DNA of 64,000 bases, taken from positions 744,001 to 808,000 of the forward strand of contig NC_004432.1 in NCBI RefSeq assembly GCF_000011225.1, written 5' to 3'. A model generated the notes under the pieces. That model saw only the letters and a list, made by a program, of their open reading frames with translations. It was not told the DNA's origin and did not search any database. Source of the DNA: Malacoplasma penetrans HF-2. Lineage in GTDB: Bacteria > Bacillota_I > Bacilli_A > Mycoplasmatales > Mycoplasmoidaceae. This document shows, one piece after another, positions 1-10,565 of this stretch; position 1 is the first letter of the stretch; each line of letters begins with the position of its first letter. The translations under genes and the position numbers were made by a program.

Positions 1-991
1 AATCATTTACACTTGGTACTATTTTTCTACCAACCATTAATTCAGCCATCTTTTCAACAGAAGTGTCTTTAACTTTTATATGATCAATGTATTTACCTTT
101 TCTAATAATAGTTGCTTCATCTGCAATTTCTTTAATCTCATGAAGCTTATGAGAAATAATAATAATTGTTTTTCCATCTTCTTTGAATTTTTTCAAGATA
201 TCTAAAAATGCTACTATTTCACTATCTGATAAAACTGCTGTTGGTTCATCGAAAATCATAATTTCTGATTCTCTATATAAAACCTTTAAGATTTCTACTT
301 TTTGTTGTTGACCAACTGTTAAGTTTTTTACTTTATCATTTACATTAATATTGAATCCATATTTTTGGATTAACTCTGAAATGATTTTTTTAGATTTCAT
401 TCTATCAATGAAACCTTTGAAAGTTTTTTCACTTCCTAAAACTATGTTTTCTCAAACTGTATAGTTATCTACTAATTTGAAGTGTTGGTGAACCATTCCA
501 ATTTTATATATAGTTGCATCTTTTGAAGATTTGAATTTAATCTTTTCATTTTTAATTCAAATTTCTCCAATGTCTTGTTCATACATCCCAAACAAGATAG
601 ACATTAAAGTAGATTTACCTGCACCGTTTTCACCAATGATTGCATGGATTGAATTTTTTTTAACATATAAATTCATCCCTACATTTGCTTTAATGGTTCC
701 ATTATTAAATGATTTGTGAATGTTAACCATTTTTAATACATAATCAGCACCTTGTTCTTCTTTAAAAGGTACATATGTAAATTCACTGAAATTTTTAACT
801 TCTTTTTTCTCTGTTTTTTCTTCAGATACTTTTTCAGTAGTTGCTGCATTTACTGATGGTTTAACTGTGTCCTTTGTATTCTTAGTTTCTTTTTTATCAA
901 TCTTTGCCTCAGATACTTTTACAGCTGCAGTTGATTTTGTTGATGCTTTAACTGTACTAGTTTTTGTGTTTTTAGTTTTTTTCTTATCCAT
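1..991 (-). CDS. ABC transporter ATP-binding protein, nucleoside/BMP type (3' end outside window)
   Basis: Cytoplasmic ATPase of an importer of the YufO/NupA (RbsA-like) type, which takes up nucleosides or related solutes. Seen: Walker [10 protein letters not shown] near residues 120-128, signature [12 protein letters not shown] near 222, Walker B MIFDEP near 243, and the switch sequence [13 protein letters not shown] is read as Trp at 554-556. The start at 991 is chosen because AGAGG lies 7 bases before it; an ATG at 997 would be too close. The first ~70 residues are a Lys/Thr/Glu-rich, imperfectly repeated extension not usual in the family. The gene follows the substrate-binding lipoprotein and its ribosome site overlaps that gene's stop codon, so the two are probably translationally coupled. 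The second ATPase half and the permeases should lie beyond coordinate 1. Confidence 0.9.
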
Positions 992-1001
992 AATCATACC
1001 T

Positions 1002-2816
1002 CTAAGTTCTTCTGAAGAACACCTTTTTGACTTCATCTTGTAATGATTGAGGAATTACTTTAGTGCTTGCTACATACTTAGCTTCAGCATCTGGAACAGA
1101 ATAAGTAACAGCAACACCATTAGAAGTTATTGCTGGAATGTGTTTAGATAAGTTAGTGCTTATAAAATCATTTGCAGCACTGCTACCTGACCCTACATTA
1201 TTATAAATTTTTCAACTACCATCGTTTTTTGGGCCATTTTGACCTTGTGAAGATGTAAGCTTAGTTTCAATAATGCCTTTTGCCGTTGTATTCAAATCAC
1301 CTGTTGTTGTACCATTAGTGCCTGAACTCCCTGCTGTTCCAGAAGTTGTAGTTCCATTTTTAGTATTAAAGGTACCATTCAATAAAGCACTATACTGTTT
1401 AATAACTGCATCATCTGCAGATAATGAATTTGCAACATTTTTTTGTAATACATCAGTTAACTTTAAGCTTGTTAAGTCAGAACTTGTAATGCTAGTTGCT
1501 CCATCTGGTTTTTTTCATTCATTTCAGTTAGGATTCAACAAATATTTCAAACCTGCATTTGAAACACCAACACCTGCATTTGTTAGAGTACCAACATTAT
1601 TTCAACCTAATCCATAAAAACCATTGTATCCTTTGATATTGGAACTACTATCGCCATTAGAATTATTCTTTGCAGATTCACCATTGTACTTTCCACTTGA
1701 ATCAGTAATAGCACTTAATATATAGTTAGTTGAATCTTTTAGGTTTTTAACCGAAGAGAATTGGATGATTTTTCCAGTTCCAACACTACTACCATTACTA
1801 GGTAAATTAACACTAAGTGAATCAGTATTTTCTTGAGCTGTATCAACTCCTAACACAATTGCTTTAGAACCATCTGATGCAATTTTATTTACAACTAATG
1901 CAGTCTGAGGACCCGCAATAGGGAAAATTGCTGAAGCACCATTATTAGTCATATTACCTGTTAGTGCTGATGCAGCTGTTTCATTAGCATTAAAACTTCC
2001 AGATACAAAGTTTGAAAGATCATAGTTATTTGAAGGAGAAACTCAAGATATTGGTAATGTATTACGATTATCATCAACTTTAGGTATTAATGGTTGCATA
2101 ATTGTATTCCAATAGTGAATACCCAATCTGAAACCACTAAAGAAATTTAGAGTTGATGGTAGATCTAATCCAACAAATGAACTAACACCTAATGTTTGTT
2201 CACCAGATGAAGTTCTAGTAACAAAGTAATCTTGATGTAAATTTAAAAATACAGCAGTTGAAATACCCGCTAAAAAAGATCCATCATCTGCCCGATAAGA
2301 AACACTCGAAACATTATATGGATCTGAATCATATGAACCACTATCTGTATCAGCAGTCATTGCTCCATCAACAAAAACAAAAGCTCCATTTGCAAATGAA
2401 TCTTTAAATTGTTTGTTTTCAGCTGTTCTAGATGTAATTTGTTGTAAACCATCTTGTTGGTTGTAACCAGTTGCAACAATAACTTTTGAACCATCTTCAA
2501 AAGCATATTTATATGAAGCAATTCTAGAAATTGTGTCATATCCTGGTCTTTTTCAAAGCCCATTGTTTTCTTTAATAGATTTACTAGAAGCTGCAGGAAC
2601 TGTATCTTGGCTTTTTGATGCCATAAAATCTCTAATTCCATCAAAACTAGATTCACTAAAAGATTGGTCAGCAAGGGTTGAACTATTGTCTGAAACAATA
2701 AGTTGAACAGACGATTCAAAACTTAGTGGACTTCCACAAGAAGTAACAGAAACTGTAATAGCACTAGATACTGCTAGTAAAGATCCCACTTTTAGAAACT
2801 TTTTGCCTAAAATCAT
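1002..2816 (-). CDS. BMP-family substrate-binding lipoprotein of the ABC importer
   Basis: Surface lipoprotein that would bind a nucleoside-type solute and hand it to the adjacent ABC permease. 604 residues, read with UGA as Trp. Seen: N-terminal [15 protein letters not shown] signal ending in a lipobox VTSC (Cys near residue 28), and in the second half [17 protein letters not shown], typical of the BMP/PnrA core (IFPVAGP...). It is longer than a usual BMP protein (about 350 residues), with Ser/Thr/Asn/Gly-rich inserts. AAGGAT precedes the start. The stop TAG at 1002-1004 sits inside the ribosome site of the ATPase gene downstream. The product class is fairly sure; the ligand is not. Confidence 0.85.
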
Positions 2817-3029
2817 TGTTTTTTATCCTTAATTTATTAGTTTTCATTTGTTATTATAAATCTTTTGGATATTTGCCTAATTTTCAAGAAAATTAAAAAA
2901 AATTTATATAACACATAATAAAATTAATTTTTTTATATAAAGTATTTTCACAAAAAAGATTAACTGCTGTATTATTATTTTCAATTTCATTTTGTATTAA
3001 CATTTTTAACTAATTAGAAAATATTTTAA

Positions 3030-3057
3030 AAAAGTCAGAGATTGCTCTCTGACTTTT
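3030..3057 (-). terminator. Rho-independent terminator after the PTS gene
   Basis: Perfect 12-bp inverted repeat AAAAGTCAGAGA / TCTCTGACTTTT with a 4-base loop, followed on the minus strand by a short T-rich run. It lies 20 bp past the PTS stop codon. Confidence 0.8.
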
Positions 3058-3076
3058 AAATTATTATTTGAGATTA

Positions 3077-5386
3077 CTATTTTGCTTTCACTTCAAACAG
3101 TGGATCACCTTTGTTAACTTTTTGATTATTTTTAACTAATAGATTTAATTCATTGTTAACTAAATTTTCATTTAAAACAATAAATAAAGTTGTAGGATCA
3201 TATCCAAGTTTTTTAAGCTTAGCAAAATCTACTTTAATTATCTTTTCACCTTTTGAAATTTTATGATTCTTTTTATCGATTAATTTAGTAGAAAAGACTT
3301 CAAGTTTATCCCCTTCTTTTTTATCTGAATTTATTTTTACAGTATCAATCCCAATATGAACTAATACATCAAGATCTTTAATCTTTGCAATATAAGCATG
3401 TCCTGTTCAAAAGAAAGACTCAATCTCAAAATTGTCTTGTGCTATAAACTCATTTTCAGATGGGATTATAGCAACACCTTTGCCCATTAAAGAAAATGTT
3501 TCATCTTTAACATCTTCTAAAAATACTATAGTTCCACTAATTGGAGATTTAACTTTAACAGGTTTAGCTAATGCTAGTTTTTGTTTCTCTTTTTCTTTAA
3601 CTAAATTATTGTCATTATTTAAAGTTAAATCACTGTTTTTGTTATTAATAATTTCATCATTAACAAGTTCAGCTTCTGGCCCTAAAATTACATGAAGATG
3701 ATGATCTTGGAATTTCTTAGTTCCAATTGCTCCTCCTTCTTTTAGCAAAGCTTCATCTATCTTACTCATGTCTTTTACATCATATCTAAGTCTTGTTGTA
3801 CAGTTTTGATAATTTTCAATATTTTCTCATCCACCTAAACCTAAAACTAATTTCTTAGTTTTTTCAGATAACCCTTTTTTATTGTCTTTATTATTATCAG
3901 TATGATTGTCTTTTTTCACCATTGATTCAGTAATTAAATTTTGACCTCTTCCAGGTACTGATAAGTTAAGTTTTTTAACTAATAGATTGCCTACAAAAAT
4001 ATAAGATAATGCACACAATAATCCTATTACTCACAATCATCCTGGATTTGCAAATACTGCATCTATTCCAGTTCTATTAGCTTCTATAATTTGAAGAGAT
4101 TTTGGAATTGATAATAAGTAATCTATCAATCCTGCACTAAATCCAAATCCAATTTGGATTCCCATTGCTCCTGTAATAAATGAAAATATTCCTGTTAATA
4201 ATGCATGAACTCCATATAGTAATGGACTAACAAACATAAATGCAAATTCAATAGGTTCAGTAATTCCAGTTAAGAATGAAACTAAAGCAAGTGGTCCAAA
4301 AGTAGATAATACTCTTTGTTTTTGTTCTTTACTTTCTGCATTTCTATAAAACACATAAACCAATGCTGGTAAACCAAACATCATACTAGCAAAAAAACCT
4401 GACTGGAATGTACCTGCATTATTTCCTTGTGCTTGTCCATTTAAAAAGATATTAATATCACCATATACAAATTTACTAGGATCACTTGCATCTGGTGCTT
4501 GCCCTAATACAAATCAAAATAATGTATTTGGAATGTGGTGTAATCCAAACGGAATTAATAATCTATTTAAAAATGCATATACTCCTGAGATACTAGCATT
4601 ACTTCATCTATTACCAGTGGCAGAAGATAAACCAAGTGAAATTTGATATAGAATTCAACCTAATCAAGGGAAAATTACTGCATAAATAATTCCATAAAAC
4701 ATCATTCCTAAAATAATAAGAACTGGTAATAATCTTCTTCCTGAAAAGAATCCTAATACTTTTGGTAATTCTACATTGTTAAATCTGTTGTAAACTCAAG
4801 CAACAAATACTCCAGATAAAATACCATTTAAAACATTTTGTGAAAGTATTGAATCATATTTGTTTCCAAATAATGCTTGAAAACCTGTTGCATCTGCAGA
4901 GACAATTCCAGCATCAATCAAAGATTGATCAATTGGAAATTTAATTTTTCCATAAATTTGTTGGGGTAAGTCTGCACCAGTACTACTCATTAATAAACCA
5001 AGTAGGATAATTCCAACCAATGCAGTTAAAGCAGCTTCACCCCGATTATCTTTAGTTAATCCAAATCCTACACCTACTGCAAATAAAATGTGGAGGTTGT
5101 TAAATACAGTATTACCAGCTGCTGATAATAATGTTTGCACAAATTTAGCAAATTCAGGAGTATCGGCTGAATTTGGTAATTGTGCACCTAATCTATTTAA
5201 TATTGCTGCAATTGGTAAAACAGCAATAGGGAATAATAAAGCTTTCCCAAGTCTTCCTAAACTTTCAAAAGTCTTTTTGAAAGAGGAACCAATTTTTGCA
5301 AATACTTTATTGCTTTTAAAGCTAACTTTATGATCTTGTTTTACATCTTGAACTAAACCAAATGTTTTTAAATTACTAATGTACAT
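3077..5386 (-). CDS. PTS transporter EIICBA, glucose/N-acetylglucosamine type
   Basis: Imports and phosphorylates a hexose at the membrane, using phosphate from HPr. 769 residues in the order IIC-IIB-IIA. Seen: multi-span IIC with GTFQSGFFASMMFGLPA, GITEPIEFAFMF and GFSAGLIDYLL; IIB with the phosphocysteine motif NCTTRLRY (near residue 530); IIA with HIGIDTV carrying the phosphohistidine. The domain order and the FFxxMMFGLPA/SAGLIDY signatures resemble NagE more than E. coli PtsG, so GlcNAc or glucose are both possible. Four to five UGA Trp codons are read through. AGAAAGG lies 6 bases before the start, and the preceding small gene ends directly at it (TAA then ATG), implying coupled translation. 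Confidence 0.92.
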
Positions 5387-5719
5387 TTATTTGCCTTTCT
5401 TTTTCTTATAAGAAACTCAAGTAGTTGTAAAAATAGAAATAGCAAGTACAACAACAGTAGAGAATGTTACAGCAGCAATTACATTTTGTTGATATTTAGC
5501 AAGTTCAGTTAAATGTGTAGTTTGATCAATTGTCACAGTTTCTAATGAAGACTTTTGTCAAACAACAAACAATATAATAGTTGCAACTAATAATATTGCC
5601 GTAATGATTCATAAAGTAATATATATTTTTTGACCTATAGATAACCTTTTTATTCAAGAACAAAATTTATCATTAATATTTTTTGCTGTTGAAGAAAAAT
5701 TGTCTATAAAATTTTTCAT
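5387..5719 (-). CDS. small two-span membrane protein, unknown function
   Basis: I do not recognise this 110-residue protein. It shows two hydrophobic spans (about residues 40-55 and 83-103), a short extracytoplasmic-looking loop between them with two TTH/TEL turns, and a basic C-terminus ending KKKKGK. Four UGA Trp codons are needed, so standard-code ORF calling misses it. AAGGAATAT precedes the ATG. Its stop abuts the start of the PTS gene, so it is the first gene of that transcript; a role linked to the PTS is only inferred from this position. Confidence 0.7.
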
Positions 5720-5963
5720 ATATTCCTTTCCAAGATAAAAAATTAATATTTTATTTAACACTAGTCTAAATAACTTATTAAAGAGACATTGTTATCTTAT
5801 TTTTAATAAATTTACAAATTACATCTCCATTTTTCAGTTTATTACTGATGTGATTTTCAAATTAAAAGAGATAAAAGTGAAACAACAAAAAAATAACATT
5901 TATAAAATGTTGCATTATATCAAGTAGAAATTAGTGCCTAAATTTTTCTTTAAAATTAAAAGA

Positions 5964-6003
5964 AAAATAAAAAAACATAATCAATTTTGATAATCAATTA
6001 TGT
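5964..6003 (-). terminator. terminator after the phosphofructokinase gene
   Basis: On the minus strand ACATAATTGAT pairs with ATTGATTATGT (11 bp with two G-U pairs, 7-base loop), followed by a T-rich tail. It begins 28 bp after the stop codon. Confidence 0.7.
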
Positions 6004-6030
6004 CTTTTGCTTATATTTTATGAATCTTGC

Positions 6031-6999
6031 TTAGTTAAAGAATTTATCAATTAAATCTTTTCTGCTTGGGTTTTTCATATTGATAGCAGTTTCTAAATCA
6101 TAACTTACTACTTTAAATTCATCAACACCAATAATTTTGTTATATTGGTTTTCACTAATCATTTTTAAAGCATGTTCAGTCATTAAACTTGCTCTTATCA
6201 TATCCATTGCAGTTGGATTCCCACCACGTTGTAAATATCCTAAAATATTTTTCTTAACTGATTCTTTTGAATTTGCTTGAATATATTTAATGTATTCTTC
6301 AACTGTTGGAATATTTTCAGTACCTAATAATAGTTCAACATAAAGAATTATAATTCCTCTAGAATTAGTTTTTCTTTTTTCATTTATCTTAGCTAATAGT
6401 TGTTGTGGTGTATAAAAACTTTCAGGAGTAATTATGATATCAGCTTCAGTTGCAATTCCAGCAAATACAGTTAAATCAATACAATGTCTTCCCATGATTT
6501 CAATCATTGCAACATTTGCATGAGAATCCATACATGATTTAATTTCTTTAATTGAATTAACAATTGCATTTAATGATGTATCAAAACCAATTGAATAACT
6601 TGTTGAAGCTATATCATTATCAATTGTTCCTGGTAAACCAATAACCTTAATTCCTGATTTAGATAATAATCTAGCTCCTTTATAACTTCCATCTCCTCCA
6701 ATGACAACTAATGTATCAATCGAATTTTTATGTAAGTTATCAACCATTTGTTTTCTAACTTGTTCATCTAAGATTTCTGGAAATCTAGAAGAATAGATTT
6801 TTGTTCCTGGTAAACTTCATCAAGATTTAGTTTCAGTATAATCCGGTTTAACAAATTCATTATCGTAAATTCCTTTATAACCATTTTTTACAAATACAAC
6901 TTCACAATTGTATTTACTAGCATATGTAATAAATGTACTAAGACATTTATTCATAGTTGATGCATCACCACCAGATGTTAATATTGCGATTTTTTTCAT
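6031..6999 (-). CDS. pfkA: 6-phosphofructokinase family protein, divergent
   Basis: ATP-dependent PFK-A family, normally converting fructose 6-phosphate to fructose 1,6-bisphosphate in glycolysis. 322 residues, the usual length. Conserved: GGDGS, PGTIDNDI with the catalytic Asp, SSRFPE, IEIMGRH, and LQRGGNPTA. Changed relative to E. coli PfkA (numbering from memory): the GGDAPGMN loop reads GGDASTMN, the positions of Arg162, Arg243 and His249 (substrate contacts) read Asn, Lys and Tyr, and Arg21/Arg25/Arg154 (effector site) read Ser/Thr/Lys. The start uses AAGGAT 9 bases upstream. It may be the only PFK with altered regulation, or a paralogue with another substrate. No operon partner is apparent. 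Confidence 0.82.
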
Positions 7000-7076
7000 A
7001 TTTAAATATCCTTAAATAAATTTAATAATCTTTAAAATTATAAATTTAATATTCATATATTAATGAATTTGTTTAA

Positions 7077-7673
7077 TTATTTAATTGCACTCTTTCCACT
7101 CAATTGTTTAATAATTTCAGATTCATCCTTTTTAGAAATACCTAAAATTTCAGGATTTGTAGATAATTTATTCATTGCTTTTTTAACAATGAAATACATT
7201 AATCAAATGGTAACTGCACTAAAACAAATAAAATTAGCACCAGTAAAAAAGTAAACTAAACTAATTGTTTTAGTTTTTTTTAATTCTGGTAATTGATTAA
7301 TTTGTTCAAGATTAAATATTTTTTTAACCAATAAAAAAATCTTATAAAAAGACCAAGCAACATAGCAAGTAAAGATTGTTGCCAAAACTGTCAAACAAAC
7401 TGCAATTATTAAAACTTGCTTATTATCATTAAAGAATTTAGAAATTAACATGATCCACAATGCAATTGAAGCAATTCATGAACCTAGGTTGAATCCAGCA
7501 AAAGTAATTAAATTTGTAACTTTAATTTTTATTGTAATTAATGTTTCACAAAATTCTTTTGTATTACTATTCTCTGGAAAATTAAAAAATTTTAAATTTT
7601 CATAATGTTCATAGTTTTTTCCATACTTTGCAATGTTTTCATCATTTTCAAAAAGCTTATCCATTTTATTCAT
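7077..7673 (-). CDS. multi-span membrane protein, unknown function
   Basis: Not recognised. 198 residues with about four hydrophobic spans (near residues 55-78, 82-106, and two between 138 and 170), a hydrophilic N-terminus of about 45 residues and a charged C-terminus. UGA is read as Trp at two or more places. ATG at 7673 or 7664 could be the start; AAAGAG fits the second better in spacing. It lies 9 bp downstream of the MerR regulator on the same strand, so both are probably one transcript and it may be a target or partner of that regulator. Confidence 0.6.
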
Positions 7674-7682
7674 ACTCTTTAA

Positions 7683-8156
7683 TTATTTCCCTTGTTGTTT
7701 GTGTTCTTCTTTTTTCAATTCAATTGCTTGCTTAACGCTTATGACGTTTTTAGGTTTGACAGAAGAAAATATTTCCATTGCTTTTGTAAATGATCCTGTT
7801 TCTTTTGCTTTCTCATATAATCAAGTTTTATATTCAACAAACTCTAAGATTTCATTTAATTTTTTTATTTCATTTATAAGGTCTTTCTTTTTATTTAAAA
7901 AGATTTTGTATCTTTGTTCTATTGTTGAATCCCCTTGCTCTATTAAATAAATATATTTTTTAATATCTTTAATTGATAGTCCTGCTTTTTTTAAACAGTT
8001 GATTGAATATAAAATTTCAATATCTTTTTCTTGGAAAATTCTAATTCCACTTTCATTCTTTTCTAAGTTAGGTAATAAGCCTTGGTTATCATAGTATCTT
8101 AAAGTAGAAGCAGGGATGGATAACAACTTAGATATATCACTTACTCTATATTTCAC
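7683..8156 (-). CDS. MerR-family transcriptional regulator
   Basis: DNA-binding regulator, 157 residues. Seen: N-terminal winged helix YRVSDISKLLSIPASTLRYYDNQ followed by GIRIFQEKDIEIL and LKKAGLSIKDIKKY, the classic MerR wing; then a long dimerisation helix rich in Lys/Glu and a C-terminal segment ending YKTW-LYEKAKETG as in TipA/YyaN-like members. No metal-binding Cys pair is evident in the effector part. The GTG at 8156 is chosen as start because AAGGAG lies 5 bases before it; upstream in-frame ATGs have no ribosome site. It is divergent from the permease array, whose promoter region carries a MerR-like dyad (see 8211-8242). Confidence 0.85.
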
Positions 8157-8210
8157 AAAAACTCCTTGCAATAATAAAAATGCTAAATATTTTTTAAACA
8201 TTAAGTGTAT

Positions 8211-8242
8211 TTTACAATATGTAAATAAGAATTTTATATAAT
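8211..8242 (+). promoter_or_regulatory. MerR-type promoter/operator of the permease array
   Basis: TTTACA (8211-8216) and TATAAT (8237-8242) are separated by 20 bp, longer than the normal 17. A perfect 6+6 dyad TTTACA-ATA-TGTAAA (8211-8225) overlaps the -35 and enters the spacer. An elongated spacer with a dyad is the hallmark of promoters activated by MerR proteins. The start codon at 8264 has no ribosome site, so the leader would be only about 15 bases. Confidence 0.5.
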
Positions 8243-8263
8243 AAGTTAACATAACAGAGCAAA

Positions 8264-10365
8264 ATGAAAAAGCAATTAAACCAAAAAATTAGATTTATTA
8301 ACTTCAAAAAAACAAAATCAAATTTTTTGAATTTATTTAATAAAGAATGTTTTTTGTTTTTGTTTGTATTAAATATTAAAAAAATAAGTTACTATGCATC
8401 AATTGGTCTTTACCAAGTACTGTTGCTTGTTTTTATATGTTTATCATTACTTAGGGGTGATGAACCAACTTACTATTTATCTAATCCTATCACAATAACT
8501 TTTTTAATATTTTTATTAACTGTAATTGCTCATATATTACTATAGATATTTATAAGTCCCCAATTGAAGATGGTTCAGAACTATTAATAATTAGTAAACC
8601 ATTAAATAGGACAAATATCTTTTTATCCAAAATTCTTATGATTCTTTTATTTGGGTTAATGAATTCATTAATTTCATTAATTGTAACATCTACTATTTTT
8701 GCTTTTCCAAATTCAATATATGATTATTCTTTAATTGCCCTTTTTGGTGTTCCAATAGCTACATTAATAATATATATAGCTTTTTCTTCTCTTGCTTTGT
8801 TAATTTCTGTTTTCATGAAAAAGTCTTTATCATTAATTACTATTTCTGTAATTAATGTAATCTTATTATTTTTTACTATCTTCAATATCTTTGTAGTAGA
8901 TATAAGATTTAAAAATGATAATACATTTACTAATAGTTATAGAATCACTCATCCAATCACTCTTAATCAAAATAATCAATTAGATAAAAAAAGTGTTGTT
9001 TCAAATGTTAATGGTACAGATTTTTATGAAAGTTATCAAAATGAATCAAGCCAAAGACTATATCCTAAATTAAGTCCTATTAATTTTTATCAACAACTAA
9101 GTAATATGTATGGACTAAACAAACAATTTATGTATTTAGAAAATAGTTCATTAATGGGATATAGTACTTTGAACTATCCATTTCGTTTTGTATTTGATTT
9201 TAGTGAGAGTGCTTTAGAACCAAATAATTTAGATGTCTCTTTAAATTTAAATATCAATCAAAACTTAACAGTTCCTTTTTATTTTGGAGTAAGATACAGA
9301 TCTCTTTCATATATTACTATGCAAGATTATTCTTTTGAAAATTTGAATAATAATAACGGTCAAACAGGCAATCAAAATGATCAAAATAACGGAGAAGAAG
9401 GTTGAGGAGATTTTGATTATAAATTAATAATAGCAAGAAGCAGAAATACAGGAATTGAAGATTTTTCTGATTTTATAAATTCAAATAATAATTATTTTCA
9501 TCCATCTGAATTCACAAGTTTCATTGAAACTGCTGTTACTAATTATATAAAAAATAGCACAACACCTTTAGAAGATGAAGTTTGAACTCATACATCATTC
9601 CAAGGTGAAAACCACTTAAACTACTTAAAAACTTATGCTTTATTTTTTAATGTAGAAAAATTGTCTAAATATGCAATTTCATTATTTCTTTCATCTCCTA
9701 AATACTTTGGAACAAATATTAGAAATTCAGTTGTTTTAAGTGAACTAAATAGAATGGTATTACAATTCATTAACTCAGATTCAATAGATTTTAATATAGA
9801 TATACCAACAATTAAAACCATTGTAAAAGAGTGGGATGCTTTAAATAACAAAAGTTCTTCAGAAGAACAAAAAAGCCAAGCTAAAAGAACAGAATTTCTT
9901 CAAAAGCATTTAGATACAATAGTTAATCTAATTAAATTAAAAATGATAGGTTTTGATTTATCTTACTACTTTTATGGTTTATATGATTTAGTAATGAATG
10001 ATATTATTACAAATTTATCAGATGATGAAGATTCATTATGAAGTTACTTAAATCCAAATGGTGATGATGATCATAGAAATATTTATAATAGAATGATGAC
10101 AATCTATCTAAATCCATACTCTAATATAAATACTGGGTTTTGATATGATTCTATTTATAAACAAGAAAATGAAAATTATTCAGTCAGAGAATATCAATAC
10201 TTTTATAAATCAATGGCAATTCCATTAAACTCATTATCTAAAAGCTATTCTTTCACAACAGAAAGTTATTTTAGTACAAGTGGATTATTTGTGGGATGAA
10301 TTTCTTTTTCAGTCCTAGTTTATTACCTATCTTTTTTATTTTTTAGAAAAAAAGATATTTTTTAA
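8264..10365 (+). pseudogene. ABC-2-like permease paralogue 1, frameshifted
   Basis: First of three tandem paralogues. Read as one gene it would encode about 700 residues: five N-terminal membrane spans, the segment IYKSPIEDGSELLIISKPLNR typical of ABC-2 permeases (cytosolic loop after span 2), a large extracytoplasmic domain containing PINFYQQLSNMYGLNKQF, and a C-terminal span followed by LFFRKKDIF. Compared with paralogue 2, one base is missing near 8530-8545 (GCT CAT ATA TTA CTA TAG against GCC TCT TAT ATA ACT ATA GAT). The first frame therefore stops after 93 residues and the rest resumes in another frame. No ATPase is encoded nearby. Sequencing error, decay or phase switching are all possible. 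Confidence 0.75.
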
Positions 10366-10420
10366 TAAAAAATAAAATATTTGTGTATAATAAGAATTGT
10401 AAAAAAGACAAATTTACACT

Positions 10421-10456
10421 ACAGCAGAATAAGTTTCTTATTCTGCTGTTTTTATT
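10421..10456 (+). terminator. terminator between permease paralogues 1 and 2
   Basis: Perfect 12-bp stem ACAGCAGAATAA / TTATTCTGCTGT with a GTTTC loop and a T-rich tail. It lies 56 bp past the stop of paralogue 1 and before paralogue 2, which therefore needs its own promoter. A TATAAT at 10386-10391 lies just upstream of the hairpin. The remaining bases up to 10565 are A+T-rich with no gene. Confidence 0.8.
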
Positions 10457-10565
10457 TTGTCTTTAAATCTGTTATTAAAAACAAAAAATATTTTTTAAAT
10501 AAATCAGCAAAATATTTTAAAATGTTTAATTGATATTTTTATTAATTAACTTTTAAAACATAAAA

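Noticed and set aside
1273-1617. Open frame on the plus strand, 114 codons
   Set aside because: It is antisense to the BMP lipoprotein, which has signal, lipobox and family motifs in the other strand.
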